Shown here in pieces: positions 34,980-44,478 of a stretch of DNA of 64,000 bases (positions within the stretch are counted from its first letter, which is position 1; every line of letters begins with the position of its first letter). Where the stretch lies: the NCBI RefSeq assembly GCF_002786325.1, contig NZ_PGTB01000002.1, forward strand, positions 124,001 through 188,000, in the 5' to 3' direction. The translations under genes and the position numbers were made by a program. The DNA is from Pseudooceanicola lipolyticus. GTDB lineage: Bacteria; Pseudomonadota; Alphaproteobacteria; Rhodobacterales; Rhodobacteraceae. The notes beneath the pieces were generated by a model. The model was not told the origin of the DNA, did no database searches, and saw only the letters and a program-made list of their open reading frames with translations.

Positions 34980-37087
34980 TGCCTTGCCTTTCCTTCTATC
35001 TCGGTCGGAGCGCGCAGGATCACCGCGTCAAGCACCGTCGCACCCGCCGGACCGGCGCGCACCGGATTGAGATCCATCTCCGCGATGTCGCCGCGCGCAC
35101 CCAGGGCGGCCAGGATCACGAGAAGATCGGCCAGCGCGCCCAGATCGGCGCCGGGGCGGCCGCGCAGCGGACCCAGCAGTGCGCGTCCGCGGATCTCGTC
35201 GATCATCGCCAGCGCCTCGTCCCGCCCAAAGGGCGCGGCGCGGTGCGTGACGTCAGAAAGCGCCTCGACCATCACGCCGCCGAGGCCGAAGCTCACCACC
35301 GGGCCGAACACCGGATCGCGGTGCAGTCCCGCCATCACCTCGACGCCCGGCCCCTGTTCCATGCGCTCAACCAGAGCGCGCTCCAGCCTGTGCCCCTGTG
35401 CTGAAAGCGATGTCATCATCGCGCCCCAGGCCGCCGCCAGCGCCTGCTCATCCATCAGCCCGACGGCCACGGCCCCGGCTTCGGTCTTGTGCAGAAGACC
35501 GGGCACCAGCGCCTTGAGCACCACCGGAAAGCCGATCCCGCGCGCCGCCTCGCCTGCCTGTCTGGCACTGGTCACGACCCGTCCTTCGGGCACGGTCAGA
35601 CCCAGGTCGGCCAGCACCGCCTTGGCGGCAGCCTCGTCAAGCTCGCCGGGCGGAAATGCGGGTAGAGCAAGCGTGGAGGTCCCCGAGGGGCTCCAGTCGC
35701 CGCGCCAGATCAGCCGCTTCAACGCCGTCACTGCCTTGCCGAGGCTGCGAAAAGGCGCCAGCCCTGCCGCGTTCAGCGTGGCATAGCCAGCGGCGCGATG
35801 CCCGCTCATCCAGACCGGCAGGAGCAGAGCCGGGCTGTCCGGCGCCAGCGCGACCATGTCGTCGGCGGACCGGTCGGTGATCGGGCCGTAGTCGGCGGGA
35901 ATCGGCAGAAGCACAACATCGGTGGCCGGGTCCCGCGCCACCAGCGACAGGCAATCGCGGTTGAGCTTGTCTTGGGTGAAGACCTGGGTGGTCAGGTCCA
36001 CCGGGTTATCGACCGCCGCATAAGACGGGGCCAGCGCACGCAACCCCGCGCGGGTGCCGGGGGCCAGTTCGGACAGGATCAGCCCGGCGCTGCCCACCAT
36101 ATCGGCGGCCAGCGCCGCTGTGCCACCCGAGAAGGAATAGACGCAGATCCCCCGCCGCGGGGCGATGCCGACGCGCTCGAACAGCGCCACCGTATCGATC
36201 AATTCGTCCAGATCCTCCACCTCGACGATGCCATGCTGGCGAAACAGTGCCGAGGTGACCGCCGCCGATCCGGCAAGCGCGGCGGTGTGCGAACGGGTGG
36301 CAGCAACGCCATAGTCCGACTTGCCCACCTTCATCGCCACCACCGGCTTGCCGGCGCGAGCAGCGGCGCGGGCAGCTGCCAGAAAGCGCGGCCCGTCGCG
36401 GAAGCCTTCGGCGAGAAGGGCGATTACCTTTATGTCGGGATCGCCCACCATGTGGTACACGACATCGGCCATGGTCAGGTCGGCTTCGTTGCCGGTAGAG
36501 CACCACAGGCCAACGCCGATACCCCGTTCGCTTGCCTGGATGAAGGCGCGGCCAAGTCCGCCGCCCTGGGTGACAAGCCCAATGCCGCCGCCCAGCGTGT
36601 CGTTCTTGAATACCGGTGAAAAGGTCAGCCCAAGGCGGCGGTTGATGTTGCTCAGCCCTGGCGAGTTCGGCCCGTAGATGCGCATCCCGCTTTGCCGGGC
36701 GATTTCAGCCATCTCGGCTTCGACGGCACGGCCCTCATCCCCGGTTTCGCCAAAGCCAGAGGTGAAGACCACCGCAAACCCCGTTCCTGCTGCCGCGCAA
36801 TCGCGCAAGGCGCCCACCACCGCATCGGCTGGAAGGCACACCACCGCCACATCGACGGGGCCAGGCAAGGCCGACATTGCAGAATAGGCGCGCAAACCAT
36901 GCACCCTTTCACGCCCGGGGTTGACCGGAAAGATCTGCCCATCGAAGTCGGAATGCTCGGCAAGGTTCAGCAAGGTGTCGCTGCCCACGCTACGGGGCCT
37001 TTCACTGGCGCCCAGGATCGCCACGCTGCGTGGCGACAAGAGCCGCGAAAGATCGGGAAAGTCGCGGGCGACCACCGGCTCAGCCAC
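34976..37087 (-). CDS. NDP-forming acyl-CoA synthetase (fused alpha-beta)
   Basis: A roughly 703-residue single-chain acetate--CoA-ligase (ADP-forming)-type enzyme. Order: CoA-binding Rossmann domain (LLSPRSVAILGASERP), succinyl-CoA-ligase-like flavodoxin domains with the phospho-histidine motif ATRSHTAALAGS, then a C-terminal ATP-grasp domain (FPVVLKALVPGLLHKTEAGAV; FGPVVSFGLGGVMVEAL; EMDLNPV). It activates an organic acid with ATP, releasing ADP and phosphate, reversibly. I placed the start at GTG 37087, overlapping the MaoC stop by 8 bases; an ATG at 37144 lies inside the MaoC gene and adds 19 non-conserved residues. Confidence 0.88.
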   Translation of the reverse strand: MAEPVVARDFPDLSRLLSPRSVAILGASERPRSVGSDTLLNLAEHSDFDGQIFPVNPGRERVHGLRAYSAMSALPGPVDVAVVCLPADAVVGALRDCAAAGTGFAVVFTSGFGETGDEGRAVEAEMAEIARQSGMRIYGPNSPGLSNINRRLGLTFSPVFKNDTLGGGIGLVTQGGGLGRAFIQASERGIGVGLWCSTGNEADLTMADVVYHMVGDPDIKVIALLAEGFRDGPRFLAAARAAARAGKPVVAMKVGKSDYGVAATRSHTAALAGSAAVTSALFRQHGIVEVEDLDELIDTVALFERVGIAPRRGICVYSFSGGTAALAADMVGSAGLILSELAPGTRAGLRALAPSYAAVDNPVDLTTQVFTQDKLNRDCLSLVARDPATDVVLLPIPADYGPITDRSADDMVALAPDSPALLLPVWMSGHRAAGYATLNAAGLAPFRSLGKAVTALKRLIWRGDWSPSGTSTLALPAFPPGELDEAAAKAVLADLGLTVPEGRVVTSARQAGEAARGIGFPVVLKALVPGLLHKTEAGAVAVGLMDEQALAAAWGAMMTSLSAQGHRLERALVERMEQGPGVEVMAGLHRDPVFGPVVSFGLGGVMVEALSDVTHRAAPFGRDEALAMIDEIRGRALLGPLRGRPGADLGALADLLVILAALGARGDIAEMDLNPVRAGPAGATVLDAVILRAPTEIEGKARQ

Positions 37088-37571
37088 CTTGCGGCGCCCG
37101 CCGGACGAGCAGTTTCCAGACCCCTTCCACCACGGTTTCGCCACGCTGGTTGATGACCTCGCGCCGGAACGACAGGATGCCGCGTTCGGGTTTCGAAGTC
37201 TCGCGCTTCTCGGCTACGGTAACGCGCACGCCAATCGTGTCGCCGATGAAGGTGGGGTTGGGAAAGCTGCACTGCATGTCGAGCAACCCCAGAAGCGAGG
37301 GTTCCAGGAACGTGTTCATCAGCATCCGCGTGGTCAGCCCGGACATCACCGACACCACCAGAAGCCCGTGCGCGATACGCTGGCCAAAGGCCGAATCGGC
37401 GGCATATTCGGCATCGACGTGCAGCCGGTTGAAGTCGCCTGACAGGCAGGCGAAATTAGCCACGTCGGCCTCGGTGATGGTACGGGTGGGGCTATCGAAC
37501 TGGTCGCCTTCGTTCAGGTCCTCCCAGTAGAGTTGCTGGCCCTTGAGGGCCGAAAGATCGGGCCGTGTCAT
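37080..37571 (-). CDS. MaoC-family enoyl-CoA hydratase
   Basis: A 163-residue single hot-dog protein. The hydratase-2 motif is intact: G-D46-F-N48-R-L-H51, followed by FGQRIAHGLLVVSVMSGL. It should hydrate a 2-enoyl-CoA to the (R)-3-hydroxyacyl-CoA. ATGA overlap with the preceding ligase gene shows co-translation. An R-specific hydratase fits the SDR at 40258-41007 as the next oxidation step. Confidence 0.87.
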   Translation of the reverse strand: MTRPDLSALKGQQLYWEDLNEGDQFDSPTRTITEADVANFACLSGDFNRLHVDAEYAADSAFGQRIAHGLLVVSVMSGLTTRMLMNTFLEPSLLGLLDMQCSFPNPTFIGDTIGVRVTVAEKRETSKPERGILSFRREVINQRGETVVEGVWKLLVRRAPQGG

Positions 37572-39082
37572 TGGGTTTCCTCCTCTGGCAGCGCTAGCAC
37601 TGCCTCTTTCAGTTCAGCCTTGAGAACGCGGCCGGTCAGGTTGCGCGGCACCGCCGTCATAAAGACCACGCGCCGCGGGCGCTTGTATCGGTCAAGCCGG
37701 GTTTCGGCATGGGCGATCACATCGGCCGCTGTCAGCTGCGCGCCCGGCGCGGGCACGATCACTGCGCAGATCGCCTCGGTCCAGTGCGGATCGGGCAGGC
37801 CGATGCAATGCGCCTCGGCAATCGCCGGGTGGCCGGCCAGCGCCTCCTCGATCTCGGGGGCGTAGACATTGATGCCGCCGCTCTTGATGATGTCGCGCTT
37901 GCGACCCGTGAACCAGAGCAGCCCTTCGTCGTCGATCCGGCCCAGATCGCCCACGGTCAGATAGTCGCCGCGCCGGGTTTCAGCGGTCAGCGCCTCATCC
38001 TTGTAATACCCGTCGTAGCGGCTTTCGCTGCGGGTGCAGATCTCGCCGACCTCGCCCTGCGGCACCTCGTTTCCATCGTCGTCCAGCAGTTTGAGTTCCA
38101 CCCCGAAGAAGGGGCGGCCGACGCAGTTGCCCGCAAGGTTGCGGCGCAGATCCCGAGCGGTCAGGTTGGCATAGGGTCCTGCTTCGCTGGAGGCGGCATA
38201 GATCATCAGCGCATCGCCGAACTTGTCGAGCGCGGCACGCTTGAGGTCGAGATACATCTCGCCGCCGCCAGATTGCAAAGTCCCCAGCGACGACAGATCG
38301 GCGCTCGCGAACCCCTCGGCCTCGACCATCCGCTGGAGCATGGCGGGCAGCAGCATGGTGGCGGTCAGCCGCTCGTCTTCGATCAGCCGTAGCGCGGCGG
38401 CCCCGTCGAAGCGGCGCATCAGATAGACGCTGGCACCCAGATAAAGCGGCAGCAGCGTATAGGTGCAGCCGGCCGACAGGCAGATCGGCAGCGCCGACAG
38501 CGCCCGGTCGTCGGGGCGGAAACGCTGCTCGATGGCGCGTTCCTCCATGCCGAAGAGACTGCGCAGCGCGCCCTTGGGCTTGCCGGTGGTCCCCGACGTG
38601 TGCAGCATGATCGTGGTGCCGTCCTGCCCTTGCGGCGGATCGGGCGGTGTGTCTGCCAGAAGGTCCGACAGGCGCGGCAGTCCTTGCGGGGCCCCGTCGC
38701 CGATGGTGACGATGTCGTCCACCACGGTCCGGAACAGATCGGCATGATCCAGCGCCGCATCGCCCAGCAGCAGGGTTTTGCTGTCCGAGCGGGCAACCAC
38801 ATCGGCCATGACTTCGGGCGCGATGCGATAGTTGATCGGTGCGGGAATTGCGCCTAGCCCCGTCACCGCCACATAGGCGGCAAGGAAATCGGGATGATTT
38901 TCCGAGATCACCGCCACCTTGTCGCCCGGTCCGATGCCGCGCCGCGCCAGCACCGTCATCATCCGTTCCACCCGGTCAAGGAAATCCGTATAGGTCTGGC
39001 TCCTCCCCTCGAACACCACCGAGGGTTTCGTGGGGAACCGCCGCGCGTTCAACCTCAGGGCCTGGAGAAAGGTCATCGGCAT
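37568..39082 (-). CDS. AMP-forming acyl-CoA synthetase
   Basis: A 504-residue adenylate-forming ligase. Phosphate loop MLHTSGTTGKPKGAL, hinge YLTVGDLGRIDDEGLLWFTGRKRDIIKSGG and the catalytic lysine near the end in NLTGRVLKAELKE are all in place. Length is typical of short/medium acyl-CoA ligases. The operon therefore carries two different activation enzymes, this one and the NDP-forming synthetase. Substrate not predictable. Confidence 0.9.
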   Translation of the reverse strand: MPMTFLQALRLNARRFPTKPSVVFEGRSQTYTDFLDRVERMMTVLARRGIGPGDKVAVISENHPDFLAAYVAVTGLGAIPAPINYRIAPEVMADVVARSDSKTLLLGDAALDHADLFRTVVDDIVTIGDGAPQGLPRLSDLLADTPPDPPQGQDGTTIMLHTSGTTGKPKGALRSLFGMEERAIEQRFRPDDRALSALPICLSAGCTYTLLPLYLGASVYLMRRFDGAAALRLIEDERLTATMLLPAMLQRMVEAEGFASADLSSLGTLQSGGGEMYLDLKRAALDKFGDALMIYAASSEAGPYANLTARDLRRNLAGNCVGRPFFGVELKLLDDDGNEVPQGEVGEICTRSESRYDGYYKDEALTAETRRGDYLTVGDLGRIDDEGLLWFTGRKRDIIKSGGINVYAPEIEEALAGHPAIAEAHCIGLPDPHWTEAICAVIVPAPGAQLTAADVIAHAETRLDRYKRPRRVVFMTAVPRNLTGRVLKAELKEAVLALPEEETQ

Positions 39083-39092
39083 GGCCGCCTCC

Positions 39093-40265
39093 TCAGGTGA
39101 AGGCCGAGATCCCGAGAACCTCGCGCCCTATGATCAATGTCTGGATTTCCGATGTGCCTTCGGGGATCAGCCCGCCGCGCGTGTCGCGGAACAACCGTTC
39201 GACGGGGTAGTCGGTCGAATAGCCCAGCCCGCCGTGCGCCTGCAGCGCCATCGAGGCCACCTCATGCGCCGCCTCGCTGGCATAGAGCTTGGCAATCGAG
39301 CATTCCTTGCGCCCAGGCAGACCCGCGTCCAGCGCTTGGGCGGCACGGTCAGTCAACGCGCGCGCCGCTTCGGTGCGGATGGTCATGTCGACGATCAGCT
39401 TCTGCACCAGCTGATAGCTTCCGATCACGTTGCCGAACTGCTTGCGCGTCTTGACGTAATCGGTGGACAGGTCCAACGACCGCTGCGCCGCGCCCACCGC
39501 GCCCGCCGCCACGTTGAGCCGGCCATAATTCAACCCCGTAAGGATCGCCTTGAGGCCCTTTCCCGCAGGACCCAACAGGTTTTCCTTTGGCACCTTTGCG
39601 TCTTGAAAGGCCAGCTGCGATGTCGCGGTGGCCTTGATGAACATCGTGCCCACCCGCGAAGCTTCGAAATCGGTCTCCTCGAGGTCCACGATGAACAGAC
39701 TCAGATCGCCATCACAGCCTTCCGTGAATGTCCGTGCCACCAGGATTCCGACCCGGCCGTTGACGCCGTTCGTCGTCCACAGCTTGCCGCCATTGATCAG
39801 CCAGTGGTCGCCCTTGTCCTCGGCGCGGGTCTGCACCGAGGCAACATCAGAGCCGTGGTCGGGTTCGGTGATCCCCACCCAGACCGGCATCTGGCCAGCC
39901 ATGACGGGTTTCAGCCACTTTTCCTTCTGGCGCGCATCGCCCAGGTGGTGGAACAGTGCGATCACGATGTTCACGGTGTTGAGCAGAACCCGGAGTGAAA
40001 GCCAGCGGTATCCTGCTTCCTCCATCATCATCGCCCAGGTGCGATAGCTGAGGCCGTAGCCACCGGCCTCTTCCGAGAGAAGCCCGCCAAGATAGCCGAA
40101 CTGGCGTAGCTCGCCCATTATCGCCCAGGGCAGATCGCCCGTCGCCTCGCATTGCGAGATGCGCTCTTCGGTCAGCTCGCGCGCCATGAAGCCCCGGATG
40201 CTGTCTCGCAGCATCCGCGTCTCTTGATCCTCGACACAGGCGGAGGCCGGGACATGTTTAGCCAT
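39093..40265 (-). CDS. Acyl-CoA dehydrogenase
   Basis: A 390-residue dehydrogenase from ATG 40265, overlapping the SDR stop by 8 bases. Motifs: GITEPDHGSDVASVQT, NGGKLWTTNG, QAHGGLGYSTDYPVER and a canonical IPEGTSEIQTLIIG with the catalytic Glu. It is a second, differently specific dehydrogenase in the same operon as that at 31882. It is followed after 10 bases by the AMP-forming ligase gene. Confidence 0.9.
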   Translation of the reverse strand: MAKHVPASACVEDQETRMLRDSIRGFMARELTEERISQCEATGDLPWAIMGELRQFGYLGGLLSEEAGGYGLSYRTWAMMMEEAGYRWLSLRVLLNTVNIVIALFHHLGDARQKEKWLKPVMAGQMPVWVGITEPDHGSDVASVQTRAEDKGDHWLINGGKLWTTNGVNGRVGILVARTFTEGCDGDLSLFIVDLEETDFEASRVGTMFIKATATSQLAFQDAKVPKENLLGPAGKGLKAILTGLNYGRLNVAAGAVGAAQRSLDLSTDYVKTRKQFGNVIGSYQLVQKLIVDMTIRTEAARALTDRAAQALDAGLPGRKECSIAKLYASEAAHEVASMALQAHGGLGYSTDYPVERLFRDTRGGLIPEGTSEIQTLIIGREVLGISAFT

Positions 40266-41007
40266 ATCGCCCCCCGGTGATGTGAAGCGTCTCGCCCGAG
40301 ATGTATTCCGCCGCATCCGAGGCGAGGAACACCACGCCGTTGGCGATGTCGCGTTCGTTGCCAAGGCGCTGCACGGTATTCATTGCCAGAGCGCGCGACT
40401 TTATCCGGTCGTAGTTTGGAAGCGCCTCGATCATCTCGGTGGCGATGAACCCCGGCGCGATGGCATTTACGGTGACATTGAAGCGCCCCTGTTCCATCCC
40501 CAGCGCCCGGGTGAAGCCGATGATGCCGGCCTTGGCGGCGGCATAGTTGGTCTGTCCCGGATTGCCGAGATAGGCGCGAGAGGAGATGTTGATCACCCGG
40601 CCCCACTTCTGTTCCATGAAGTACGGCACCACGGCGCGCGAGCAGGTATAGGCACCCTTCAGGATCACGCCCACAACAGCGTCCCAGTCCTGTTCGGGCA
40701 TCTTGGTGATGTAGTTGTCGCGCGGAAAGCCGGCATTGTTGACCAGGATGTGGACGGCGCCAAATGCTTCGATCGTGCGCGAGACGAGGGCTTCGACCTG
40801 TGCCTCGTTCGTGACATCGCAGACCACGCCGATCGCGTCGTATCCGTCGGCCTCAAGAGCGGCGCGGGTGGCTTCTGTGGTTTCGGGGTCGATATCGGTG
40901 ATCACCACCTTCGCCCCCTCTTCGGCCAGCGCGCGGGCGGTCACTGCGCCGATCCCGCGACCCGATCCGGTGACGATAGCCACCTTGTCCTTTAGTCCCA
41001 GTTCCAA
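40258..41007 (-). CDS. FabG-type short-chain dehydrogenase
   Basis: A 249-residue SDR with TGSGRGIG at 13-20, NNAG at 90-93, Ser 142/143, Tyr 155 and Lys 159. The C terminus (ASDAAEYISGETLHITGGRYG) is that of 3-oxoacyl-ACP/CoA reductases. Likely role: oxidation of an (R)-3-hydroxyacyl-CoA made by the MaoC hydratase of the operon. It follows the TRAP permease gene after 19 bases. Confidence 0.88.
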   Translation of the reverse strand: MELGLKDKVAIVTGSGRGIGAVTARALAEEGAKVVITDIDPETTEATRAALEADGYDAIGVVCDVTNEAQVEALVSRTIEAFGAVHILVNNAGFPRDNYITKMPEQDWDAVVGVILKGAYTCSRAVVPYFMEQKWGRVINISSRAYLGNPGQTNYAAAKAGIIGFTRALGMEQGRFNVTVNAIAPGFIATEMIEALPNYDRIKSRALAMNTVQRLGNERDIANGVVFLASDAAEYISGETLHITGGRYG

Positions 41008-41026
41008 GTTACGCTCCTTCAGGTTG

Positions 41027-42316
41027 TCAGTATTCGCCCGAGAACACGGTTACGATCTCGGGAAAGAATGCGATCAGGGCCAAGACCGCGAACTCGGCCA
41101 GCACGAAAGGCAGCACCCCGACAAAGACCCGTTTAAGAGGTACGCCGGTGATCGAGCTGGCGACGAAAACGTTCATTCCGATTGGGGGGGTAATCAGCCC
41201 GATTTCGACCGTTTTGGTCACCAGGATGCCGAACCAGATCGGCGAATAGCCAAGCTCCATGACCATTGGAAAGACGATCGGCATGGTCAGGATCAGGATC
41301 GCCAGCTGATCCATCACGCAGCCCAGCAGGATGTAGATCAGGATCAGGATTAAAATCACCACGCCCGGCCCGATCTCAAGCCCTTGCACGTACGAAACCA
41401 GCGCCTGCGGTGCCATGGTCAGGGTGACAAAATAGCCGAAAATGTGCGCCCCGATAATAATGGTGAAGATCATTGCAGTCGGGCGCGTTGTACGTTCGAG
41501 CGCCCCCATGAATTCGCGCCAGCCCATACGTCTGAGCAACACGGCGGCAATCATGATCGCGCCAAAGCAGCCGACCGCGGCGGCTTCGGTCACGGTGACA
41601 GCGCCAGAATAAATCCCGGCCACGACAAAGACGAACAGCAGAACCACCGGCCAGATGTCGCGCAGTGACGCGAAGCGCTCACGCCACCCATGGCTTTGCA
41701 CTGGTGGCGCCAGATCGCGGTTCAGCGTCGCCCAGACCATCGTGATCCCGGCAAAGCTGAGCGCGGTAATGAGACCCGGCAGAATGCCGGCAATGAACAG
41801 CCCGCCGATCGAGGTTTCGGTGATGATACCGTAAACCATCAGCACAACCGAAGGCGGGATCATGATCGACAACGTCCCGGCGGCCGCAACCGTGCCTACG
41901 ATCATGCCGCGGTCATAGCCATATTTCTCAGCCTCGGGCGCGACGGTGCGCGCCATCGTGGCCGTCGCCGCGGTGGACGAGCCCGAAACCGCCCCGAAGC
42001 CTGCGCTGGTAAAGACCGTGGCCACGGCCAGTCCGCCGGGCAAATGGCCCACCCACCTGTTGGCGGCGCGGAACATGTCCGACGAAATCCGACTGGCCGA
42101 CAGGATCTCGGCCATCAAGATGAACAAGGGAATGGCGGTCAACAGCCAAGAGGCGGTGTTGCGATACGGGGCCACCGACAGGATGCCGAGCGCCAGATTG
42201 AGCCCGCCGATCAGATACAGGCCGACGGTGCCGGCGATGCCCATCGCGAAGCCTATCGGCATCCCGACGACGAGAAGCCCCGCCAGCAATAGCGACACAG
42301 GTGCAAGAAATTCCAT
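41027..42316 (-). CDS. dctM: TRAP transporter large permease (DctM-like)
   Basis: A 429-residue, about 12-segment membrane protein: GMPIGFAMGIAGTVGLYLIGG, IPLFILMAEILSASRIS, GAVSGSSTAATATMARTVAPEA and EIGLITPPIGMNVFVA. The gene itself looks intact. Its partner dctQ upstream is truncated and no dctP is found nearby, so this TRAP system is probably dead unless partners are supplied elsewhere. Confidence 0.92.
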   Translation of the reverse strand: MEFLAPVSLLLAGLLVVGMPIGFAMGIAGTVGLYLIGGLNLALGILSVAPYRNTASWLLTAIPLFILMAEILSASRISSDMFRAANRWVGHLPGGLAVATVFTSAGFGAVSGSSTAATATMARTVAPEAEKYGYDRGMIVGTVAAAGTLSIMIPPSVVLMVYGIITETSIGGLFIAGILPGLITALSFAGITMVWATLNRDLAPPVQSHGWRERFASLRDIWPVVLLFVFVVAGIYSGAVTVTEAAAVGCFGAIMIAAVLLRRMGWREFMGALERTTRPTAMIFTIIIGAHIFGYFVTLTMAPQALVSYVQGLEIGPGVVILILILIYILLGCVMDQLAILILTMPIVFPMVMELGYSPIWFGILVTKTVEIGLITPPIGMNVFVASSITGVPLKRVFVGVLPFVLAEFAVLALIAFFPEIVTVFSGEY

Positions 42317-42318
42317 AC

Positions 42319-42672
42319 TCAGCCAATCCGATCCGAAGCGCCGCGAAGGTGCTGAACGTCACCCGCCGCATTTACGAGAAGGCGCAGAACGATCAGCACG
42401 CAGCCAATCGGCGCAATCACAAGCGTGGTGACGAGAGGCGCGTCGATGTCGCCGGATGTGCGATATCCGAAGTCCCACGCCTTAAGCGCCTCGCGCGAGG
42501 CACCGTAACAGATCAGCGCAAAAAACGCGGCCGCTGCCAATCGCAAGACGACATTGAAACCGGCCCGCAGCCCTTCGGGCAGAGCATCAAACACTATCCC
42601 CACTCGCACGTGGCCATCATACATTTCCAGATAGCTCAGGCTTCCGAACACGATGATGGGCATCAGATATAG
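42319..42672 (-). pseudogene. dctQ: TRAP small permease gene, 5' end lost at an IS boundary
   Basis: About 117 C-terminal residues of a DctQ protein, from LYLMPIIVFGSLSYLEMYDGHVRV onward, two bases upstream of dctM. The first membrane segment(s) and start are missing because the sequence switches to insertion-sequence DNA at about 42675. The frame runs a few codons into that DNA and finds no credible start. The missing 5' part is not visible on the far side of the elements (44507-44809), so DNA was deleted as well as interrupted. Confidence 0.85.
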
Positions 42673-42716
42673 CTGTCTGACGTCAGCGCCCACCGGACAG
42701 AATTAGGGGTTTGAGC

Positions 42717-42735
42717 AACGGAGGATTTCTGGTTC
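42717..42735 (+). repeat. Left inverted repeat of the IS3-family element
   Basis: AACGGAGG, three unmatched bases, TCTGGTTC; pairs with the reverse complement of 44126-44142. Confidence 0.65.
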
Positions 42736-42758
42736 ATCGAAGCCATTATGGAGCGAAG

Positions 42759-43133
42759 ATGATCAAGAAATCCGGAACATCGAAGGACGCCGCTGACAAG
42801 TTGGTCAGGGGTATCAAGCGGAAAACTCGCAAGCACTATTCTGCCGAGGAGAAGATCAGGATTGTCCTTGCCGGCTTGCGCGGCGAGGAGAGCATTTCAG
42901 CGCTGTGCCGGCGCGAGGGCATCGCTGAGAGCTTGTACTATTCCTGGTCCAAGGAGTTCCTGGAAGCCGGGAAAGCTCGGCTTTCGGGGGATACAGCCAG
43001 GCAGGCGACCGCGCCTGAGGTGAAGGAACTGAGATCGGAGTCGGCGACCCTGAAGGAGGTCGTGGCCGAGCTGACCCTGGAAAACCGATTGCTTAAAAAA
43101 AGCATGATCGGGGATGGGGGAGACGACGAATGA
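42759..43133 (+). CDS. IS3-family transposase OrfA
   Basis: A 124-residue helix-turn-helix protein from ATG 42759. YSAEEKIRIVLAGLRGEESI and ALCRREGIAESLYYSWSKEF form the DNA-binding region; the C-terminal part (EVVAELTLENRLLKKS) is a leucine-zipper-like coiled coil. It overlaps orfB by 4 bases (ATGA). An A7 tract at 43095-43101 lies where IS3 elements usually shift -1 frame to make OrfAB; the -1 frame is open from there into orfB, but the heptamer is not the ideal one. Confidence 0.9.
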   Translation: MIKKSGTSKDAADKLVRGIKRKTRKHYSAEEKIRIVLAGLRGEESISALCRREGIAESLYYSWSKEFLEAGKARLSGDTARQATAPEVKELRSESATLKEVVAELTLENRLLKKSMIGDGGDDE

Positions 43134-44110
43134 GGTACTCTGCATCCGAGAAACTCGAGATCATCCGCACGATCGAGGCGTCGCATCTGCCGACCCGGCA
43201 AACCCTGAAGATGCTCGGCATCCCAAGCAGCACGTACTACGACTGGTACGCGCGCTGGTGTGACGGTGGCATCGACGCCCTGGCTGATCGCTCCCCACGG
43301 CCCGGGGCGGTCTGGAACCGCATCCCGGACAAGGTGCGCGACGATGTCGTCGACTTTGCCCTGGAACACGAAGACCTGACGCCACGCGAGCTGGCAGTCA
43401 AGTACACCGACGAGAAGCGCTACTTCGTCTCGGAATCATCGGTCTACCGCATTCTCAGCGTCGAGGATCTGATCACCGCGCCAGCCCATGTGGTGATCCG
43501 CGCGGCGGATGAGTTCCGGGACAAAACAAGCTGCCCGAACGAGCTCTGGCAGACCGACTTCACCTATCTCAAGGTGATCGGCTGGGGCTGGTTCTATCTC
43601 AGCACGATCCTCGACGACTACAGCCGCTACATCATCGCCTGGAAGCTCTGCACCACGATGAAGGCTGCCGATGTCACCGACACGCTGGAACTGGCACTGC
43701 AGGTCTCGGGCTGCGATCAGGCCACGGTCATGCACAAGCCCAGGCTGCTCAGCGACAATGGCTCGTCTTACGTCGCTACCGATCTAGCCGATTATCTTGA
43801 GGACAAGGGCATGGACCATGTTCGTGGCGCCCCGCATCACCCGCAGACCCAAGGCAAGATCGAGCGCTGGCATCAAACCATGAAGAACCGGGTTCTGCTG
43901 GAAAACTACTTCCTGCCCGGCGACCTGGAACGGAAGATCGGCGCCTTCGTCGACCACTACAACAACCGCCGCTATCACGAGAGCCTGGCCAACCTGACGC
44001 CCGCCGACGTCTATCACGGCCGCGGCGCGAAAATCCTGAAAATGAGAGAGGAGATCAAGAAGCAGACAATCAGGCACCGCCGCTTGCAGCACCAAGCCGC
44101 TGCCGCCTAA
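43130..44110 (+). CDS. IS3-family transposase OrfB (DDE integrase)
   Basis: A 326-residue integrase-core protein. The DDE triad is clear: Asp 143 (WQTDFTYLKV), Asp 209 (LLSDNGSSYV) and Glu 245 (HHPQTQGKIERWHQT), with the D(35)E spacing of the IS3 family and an HTH segment near residues 20-45. It catalyses strand transfer as an OrfAB fusion or with OrfA. The frame is intact. Confidence 0.95.
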   Translation: MRYSASEKLEIIRTIEASHLPTRQTLKMLGIPSSTYYDWYARWCDGGIDALADRSPRPGAVWNRIPDKVRDDVVDFALEHEDLTPRELAVKYTDEKRYFVSESSVYRILSVEDLITAPAHVVIRAADEFRDKTSCPNELWQTDFTYLKVIGWGWFYLSTILDDYSRYIIAWKLCTTMKAADVTDTLELALQVSGCDQATVMHKPRLLSDNGSSYVATDLADYLEDKGMDHVRGAPHHPQTQGKIERWHQTMKNRVLLENYFLPGDLERKIGAFVDHYNNRRYHESLANLTPADVYHGRGAKILKMREEIKKQTIRHRRLQHQAAAA

Positions 44111-44125
44111 ACTTGAACAGAAACC

Positions 44126-44142
44126 GAACCAGAGCCTCCGTT
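44126..44142 (+). repeat. Right inverted repeat of the IS3-family element
   Basis: GAACCAGAG followed by CCTCCGTT; partner of 42717-42735. Confidence 0.65.
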
Positions 44143-44175
44143 ACAAATCGGCCCGAGAAGTCCGAAAAACTCTGA

Positions 44176-44478
44176 CGACGGACACGGCAGTGGGACGGGC
44201 TACAGACCTTCCTGCAGGACGGACGCGTCGAGATCGACTCCAATGCCGTGGAGAATCTCATCAGGCCGATCGCCCTGACGCGGAAGAACGCACTCTTCGC
44301 CGGCCACGACGAAGGTGGTCGGACCTGGGGCCGCATCGCCTCGCTCATCGCCACAGCAAAGATCAACGAAATCGTACCCTTTGTCTATCTCAAGGCGACG
44401 CTCGAGGCGATCGCGGCAGGGCATCCCGCGAACCGGATCGACGAGTTGCTACCCTGGAACTTCAAGCCGTCGAGCTGA
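44176..44478 (+). pseudogene. IS66-family transposase (TnpC) C-terminal remnant
   Basis: About 100 codons match only the end of TnpC: WDGLQTFLQDGRVEIDSNAVE, ENLIRPIALTRKNALFAGHD, AYLxATLxAI-like VYLKATLEAIAAGHPANRIDELLPWNF. An in-frame TGA at 44173 and the IS3 element cut off the rest. No start codon with a ribosome site is present. Confidence 0.85.

Larger units (their letters stand above)
42711..44147 (+). mobile_element. IS3-family insertion sequence
   Basis: A two-gene element (orfA 42759-43133, orfB 43130-44110) bounded by imperfect inverted repeats: AACGGAGG...TCTGGTTC at 42717-42735 and GAACCAGAG-CCTCCGTT at 44126-44142. Both genes are open, so it may be active. Exact outer ends are uncertain by several bases. 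Confidence 0.8.

Noticed and set aside
43090..43102. Programmed -1 frameshift site in the IS3 orfA/orfB junction (A7 tract)
   Set aside because: The -1 frame is open from the tract, but the heptamer does not allow both tRNAs to re-pair well, so I mention it only in the orfA entry and do not annotate a fusion.
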